Source of the DNA: Anaerocolumna sp.
GTDB taxonomy: Bacteria; Bacillota; Clostridia; Lachnospirales; Lachnospiraceae
Length of the DNA stretch: 8,790 nucleotides
NCBI GenBank assembly: GCA_029256035.1
Contig: JAQSYR010000150.1
Span: 1 to 8,790, forward strand
Reading direction: 5' to 3'
This document shows positions 5,977 to 8,790 of the stretch, piece by piece (position 1 is the stretch's first letter; every line of letters starts with the position of its first letter). Both the position numbers and the translations under genes were made by a program. Under the pieces are notes generated by a model. It had not been told where the DNA came from. It worked only from the letters and a program-made list of their open reading frames with translations, and did no database searches.

Positions 5977-7122
5977 ATGTTAAAAATTATGACGCCAGGG
6001 CCCACTCAGGTTCGTGAAAATGTACGTCTTGCAAGAAGTTTAGAAACTACCAACCCTGACTTAGATCTTGAATTTTATGATTATTATAAAGACACTTGCC
6101 TGCTAATAGGAGAACTTCTTCATACCAAGAATGAAGTTTATATTCTGGATGGAGAAGGAATCCTGGGACTAGAAGCAGCCTGTGCTTCACTTACAGAGCC
6201 TGGGGATAAGGTTCTGGTAATTGATAATGGGGTATATGGAAAAGGCTTTGCAGATTTTGTTACTTTATATGGTGGGGAACCAGAATTATATTCGGCAGAA
6301 TATACGGAAGATATTAATATATCTAATCTAGGAAGTTTTTTAGAAAAGCATCATGATTTTAAATATGCAACTATAGTTCATTGTGATACTCCAAGCGGAG
6401 TGCTAAATGATGTAAGTAAGATTTGTCCTTTACTTCATAAATATGGCATATTATCTGTTGTAGATTCTGTTTCTGGCATGTTTGGTGAGCCATTATATAT
6501 TGACGAAAGTAAGATTGATATTGTCTGTGGTGGCTCACAAAAAGCATTGTCTGCACCTCCTGGACTTAGTTTTGTTACAGTGAGTGAAGCTGCAATGCAG
6601 ATAATGGAGAATCGTAAACATCCCATTTCATCATTTTATGCTAATATTTTAAATTTTAAAAATTATTATGAAAATAAATGGTTTCCTTATACAATGCCAA
6701 TCAGTGACATTTATGGGCTTAGAGCCGCACTTTTGAATATAAAAAACGATACGTCTTTTCAAGACCGTCATAAAGTCATAGGAGATGCAACAAGAAAAGC
6801 GGTTCAAAATGCGGGTTTAGAGTTATATCTAAAGAAGGGATACTCCAATACGGTATCCGTAATAAAAGTTCCGGAAGGCATTAACGCAAAAGATATTTTA
6901 GATATAATGAAGAACCAATATCATATCATGATAGCTGGAAGCTTTGATGTAATGCTTGGTAAAGTAATACGTATTGGGCATATGGGCGAAAATTCCAACA
7001 CAGAAGATGTGGCAGAAACACTAGATGCCTTAACTAAAACATTAATGGATCTGGGTGTGAAATTAAAGGGAAATCTAAAAGAACATTTTCTAAATTCATT
7101 AAAAGAATTGCCTAAAGTTTAA
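5977..7122 (+). CDS. Class V PLP-dependent aminotransferase (alanine-glyoxylate type)
   Basis: This 381-residue cytoplasmic enzyme of fold type I belongs to the family that includes alanine-glyoxylate, serine-pyruvate, phosphonate (PhnW) and pyridoxamine-pyruvate aminotransferases. The family start MTPGPTQV is present (residues 5-12). PLP-site features are the DGEGILGLEA loop (58-67), HCDTPSGV (135-142), and VDSVSG with D163 contacting the pyridine nitrogen. The Schiff-base lysine is K189 in GGSQKALSAPPG. R332 in IRIGHMG is the likely carboxylate-binding arginine. All key residues are present, so it is probably active; the amino donor and acceptor are not evident. AAAGGAG at 5961-5967 precedes the ATG by 9 nt. 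It is the second and last gene of the operon with the ECF S component, followed by a strong terminator. Pyridoxamine-pyruvate transamination coupled to B6 uptake is one testable idea. Confidence 0.93.
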   Translation: MLKIMTPGPTQVRENVRLARSLETTNPDLDLEFYDYYKDTCLLIGELLHTKNEVYILDGEGILGLEAACASLTEPGDKVLVIDNGVYGKGFADFVTLYGGEPELYSAEYTEDINISNLGSFLEKHHDFKYATIVHCDTPSGVLNDVSKICPLLHKYGILSVVDSVSGMFGEPLYIDESKIDIVCGGSQKALSAPPGLSFVTVSEAAMQIMENRKHPISSFYANILNFKNYYENKWFPYTMPISDIYGLRAALLNIKNDTSFQDRHKVIGDATRKAVQNAGLELYLKKGYSNTVSVIKVPEGINAKDILDIMKNQYHIMIAGSFDVMLGKVIRIGHMGENSNTEDVAETLDALTKTLMDLGVKLKGNLKEHFLNSLKELPKV

Positions 7123-7143
7123 ACACCCATCTGAATATATAAT

Positions 7144-7192
7144 AACAAGCAATGAAAACAGGTAAAACTACTTCATTTGCTTGTTTTTTTTT
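7144..7192 (+). terminator. Intrinsic terminator of the ECF-aminotransferase operon
   Basis: AACAAGC (7144-7150) pairs with GCTTGTT (7179-7185), and AATGAA (7151-7156) pairs with TTCATT (7172-7177), with one bulged T at 7178. A run of nine T follows (7184-7192). It starts 22 nt after the aminotransferase stop. Confidence 0.9.
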
Positions 7193-7238
7193 GGAAATAA
7201 TTTTTTAGTAAAGAATTTTATTAAAACAATTATTTTGT

Positions 7239-7254
7239 ACCATAAATTTATGGT
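7239..7254. promoter_or_regulatory. Perfect 16-bp palindrome upstream of the carboxypeptidase
   Basis: ACCATAAATTTATGGT is perfectly self-complementary. It is nested in a larger inverted arrangement: TTTGTAC (7234-7240) and GTACAAA (7268-7274) are exact inverses. The block lies about 90 nt before the carboxypeptidase ATG and just upstream of its possible promoter, a position suited to an activator or repressor site. No regulator family was recognised. Confidence 0.4.
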
Positions 7255-7277
7255 TAAGTTTTTAAAAGTACAAATTG

Positions 7278-7306
7278 TTAGCATATTATTCTTAAACAAT
7301 TATAAA
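7278..7306 (+). promoter_or_regulatory. Possible promoter of the carboxypeptidase gene
   Basis: TTAGCA (7278-7283) and TATAAA (7301-7306) are separated by 17 nt, giving a modest sigma-A-type match and a transcript start near 7313. A perfect TATAAT at 7320-7325 is too close to the ribosome site to serve. A sporulation sigma factor is possible for this enzyme class but no matching sites were seen. Confidence 0.3.
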
Positions 7307-7342
7307 ATAAGTATGAGTATATAATTTAATTTAGGGAGATAT

Positions 7343-8626
7343 ATGAAACAGAAAATTTTAGGAAGTATAATAATAATAGCCGTTCTAACTTTTCTCTCAT
7401 TGTCAAATTATAACCTGATTTACGGAAAGCTTGAAATAGAGAACAGGCAAGTGGAAGAACTGATACAAACGGAAGAAGAAAATCAGGCAGAATGGAAGGA
7501 ATTTTTGCCCCATTCCAATAATCAGGGTGGTAGCGGTGAAGGAGATACAGCAGACGGAACTAATATAAGTCTCCATGCTTTATCTGCAGCTTTAATTGAT
7601 GGTGTCAGTGGAAGAGTTTTATATGATAAAAATGGCAATGATGTGTTACCAATGGCAAGCACAACAAAAATAATGACTTGCATTATAGCCTTAGAAAATT
7701 CACAGTTAGATGAAATTGTTACAATATCAAGATACGCCTCTACCATGCCGGATGTGCAGCTTACTATCAGAGAGGGAGAGCAGTACAAATTAGAAGATCT
7801 TTTATATTCTTTAATGTTAGAGTCCCATAATGATGTGGCCGTAGCAATTGCGGAACATGTTGGAGGGTCCGTAGAAGGTTTTGCAAAAATGATGAATGAT
7901 AAAGCAAAAGAATTAGGCTGTGAAAACACTAATTTTGTAACTCCCAATGGATTAGATGCTGACGGACATAGTACGACAGCTGTAGAATTGGCAAGAATAG
8001 CAAGTTATGCAATTAAAAATAAGGAATTTATTAAAATTACTAACACCGCCACCAGGCAATTTTCAGAGCTAAACAATAGGCGTTCTTTCTCGGTTACCAA
8101 TAAAGACAAATTCTTATATATGTATGACGGAGCCATAGGTGTAAAAACAGGCTTTACTGGAAAAGCAGGGTATTGTTTTGTTGGAGCTGTTGTAAAAGAT
8201 AATAAAACACTGGTTACTGCCGTATTAGCATCAGGCTGGCCTCCAAACCGTAATTTTAAATGGAGTGATACAAGTAAATTAATGGACTTTGGCGTTAAGA
8301 ACTTTAGCACTAAAACTATATTTGATGGAATTAGTCATCTAAAAACCATAATGGTTGTAAATGGAATTGAAAAAGTTACTGGTACTTATGTGGAAGGTCA
8401 TTTGGAATTGCTGGTTAATGAAAATGATGTAATTGAGTATTCTTTTGATATTCCCGAAACTTTAGTTGCACCTGTTCAAAAGGGAAATCCCATTGGTTAT
8501 ATGAATATACGTATCAATGGAGATATATGTGCCAGCTATCCTATTAAAATTTCAAAATCAATAGATAAAATAGATTGGAATTACTGTTTAGACAAAGTAT
8601 TAAAAATGTATTTTCTTCAACCATAA
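7343..8626 (+). CDS. D-alanyl-D-alanine carboxypeptidase (PBP5/DacF type)
   Basis: This 427-residue serine peptidase should trim the terminal D-Ala of peptidoglycan stem peptides outside the membrane. An N-terminal hydrophobic helix (5-22) acts as signal peptide or anchor. A linker of about 50 residues follows, first Glu/Gln-rich (32-55), then Gly/Ser-rich (58-75). The S11 peptidase domain (about 76-310) has all three active-site motifs: SxxK (S106-TT-K109), SxN (S161-H-N163) and KTG (K268-T-G270). A PBP5 C-terminal beta domain (about 318-405) and a short tail with some amphipathic character (405-427) complete it. The overall length is normal for the family. The start is supported by AGGGAG at 7333-7338, only 4 nt before the ATG, which is a tight spacing. 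The gene stands alone between a terminator and a gene-free stretch. Clostridia carry several such paralogs, some used in sporulation; which one this is cannot be told. Confidence 0.94.
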   Translation: MKQKILGSIIIIAVLTFLSLSNYNLIYGKLEIENRQVEELIQTEEENQAEWKEFLPHSNNQGGSGEGDTADGTNISLHALSAALIDGVSGRVLYDKNGNDVLPMASTTKIMTCIIALENSQLDEIVTISRYASTMPDVQLTIREGEQYKLEDLLYSLMLESHNDVAVAIAEHVGGSVEGFAKMMNDKAKELGCENTNFVTPNGLDADGHSTTAVELARIASYAIKNKEFIKITNTATRQFSELNNRRSFSVTNKDKFLYMYDGAIGVKTGFTGKAGYCFVGAVVKDNKTLVTAVLASGWPPNRNFKWSDTSKLMDFGVKNFSTKTIFDGISHLKTIMVVNGIEKVTGTYVEGHLELLVNENDVIEYSFDIPETLVAPVQKGNPIGYMNIRINGDICASYPIKISKSIDKIDWNYCLDKVLKMYFLQP

Positions 8627-8674
8627 AAAACATTTAATTAAGGTGTCATAAGTCGGATTTATATAAAATGATGA

Positions 8675-8723
8675 ATAACAGCATATATACATCTGTTATC
8701 CTAACTTAATACATAAAAGTTAG
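8675..8723 (+). other. Two adjacent small hairpins after the carboxypeptidase gene
   Basis: ATAACAG (8675-8681) pairs with CTGTTAT (8693-8699) around an 11-nt loop. CTAACTT (8701-8707) pairs with AAGTTAG (8717-8723) around a 9-nt loop. Neither is followed by a T run, so they are not canonical terminators, although they may slow or protect the end of the carboxypeptidase mRNA. Confidence 0.4.
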
Positions 8724-8724
8724 C

Positions 8725-8753
8725 TTGAAAACCATATCATATATCAGTATAAT
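8725..8753 (+). promoter_or_regulatory. Strong sigma-A-type promoter pointing out of the window
   Basis: TTGAAA (8725-8730, five of six consensus bases) and a perfect TATAAT (8748-8753) are separated by 17 nt. Transcription should start near 8760, at the edge of the tandem repeat, and drive a gene or RNA to the right of the window. Confidence 0.75.
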
Positions 8754-8760
8754 AAAGGAT

Positions 8761-8788
8761 ATAGAATAATGTTTATAGAATAATGTTT
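8761..8788. repeat. 14-bp tandem repeat, at least two copies
   Basis: ATAGAATAATGTTT occurs twice without a gap (8761-8774 and 8775-8788). The last two bases of the window (AT) would begin a third copy, so the array may continue. It lies directly after a strong promoter, in the predicted 5' leader. Each copy contains an ATG, but the frame from the first one closes after four codons. Confidence 0.8.
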
Positions 8789-8790
8789 AT

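Noticed and set aside
8761..8790. CRISPR array at the right edge
   Set aside because: The 14-bp units are adjacent with no spacers, and the unit is too short for a CRISPR repeat.

Overview
The window looks like low-GC Firmicutes chromosome, most likely a clostridium of the Lachnospiraceae type. The reasons are AT-rich DNA with A/T-ending codons, strong GGAGG-type ribosome sites, a Gram-positive LexA (SOS) box, an ECF-type vitamin transporter subunit, and a DUF3783-like protein. The order is recognised from protein motifs only; no database search was possible. Seven protein genes are well supported, plus one small SOS-controlled gene.

Layout. 20-1807 (+): a membrane chemoreceptor with a single Cache sensor. 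1808-2007: a gap holding a long imperfect hairpin (about 1871-1971). 2008-3291 (+): a two-gene unit of a fumarylacetoacetate-hydrolase-fold enzyme and a small DUF3783-like protein. An orphan reading frame follows (to 3512) that looks like a detached tail of the DUF3783-like gene. 3601-3648: a bidirectional terminator between converging units. 5174-3647 (-): an SOS operon with a textbook LexA-controlled promoter, an 82-residue protein of unknown function, then a Y-family DNA polymerase. 5424-7122 (+): an ECF transporter S component and a class V PLP aminotransferase, ending in a strong terminator at 7144-7192. 7343-8626 (+): a penicillin-binding-protein-5-type D-Ala-D-Ala carboxypeptidase. 8627-8790: no gene, two hairpins, a strong outward promoter and a 14-bp tandem repeat running to the window edge.

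How they work together. The divergent region 5175-5423 separates the leftward SOS unit from the rightward transporter/aminotransferase unit. In the SOS unit, LexA should block the promoter by sitting between its -35 and -10 elements until DNA damage. In the transporter unit, the pairing suggests uptake of a small nutrient, possibly a B6-type vitamin, linked to a transamination, but the substrate is not shown by the sequence. The chemoreceptor and the carboxypeptidase look like independent housekeeping or accessory genes.

The most interesting points are four. The small protein is co-transcribed with the polymerase, and its C-terminus has been rewritten by a 26-bp tandem duplication. A 71-nt segment bounded by near-identical 9-bp repeats separates the DUF3783-like gene from an in-register tail. 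The roughly 100-nt hairpin at 1871-1971 is unexplained. The upstream region of the ECF unit carries stacked inverted repeats.
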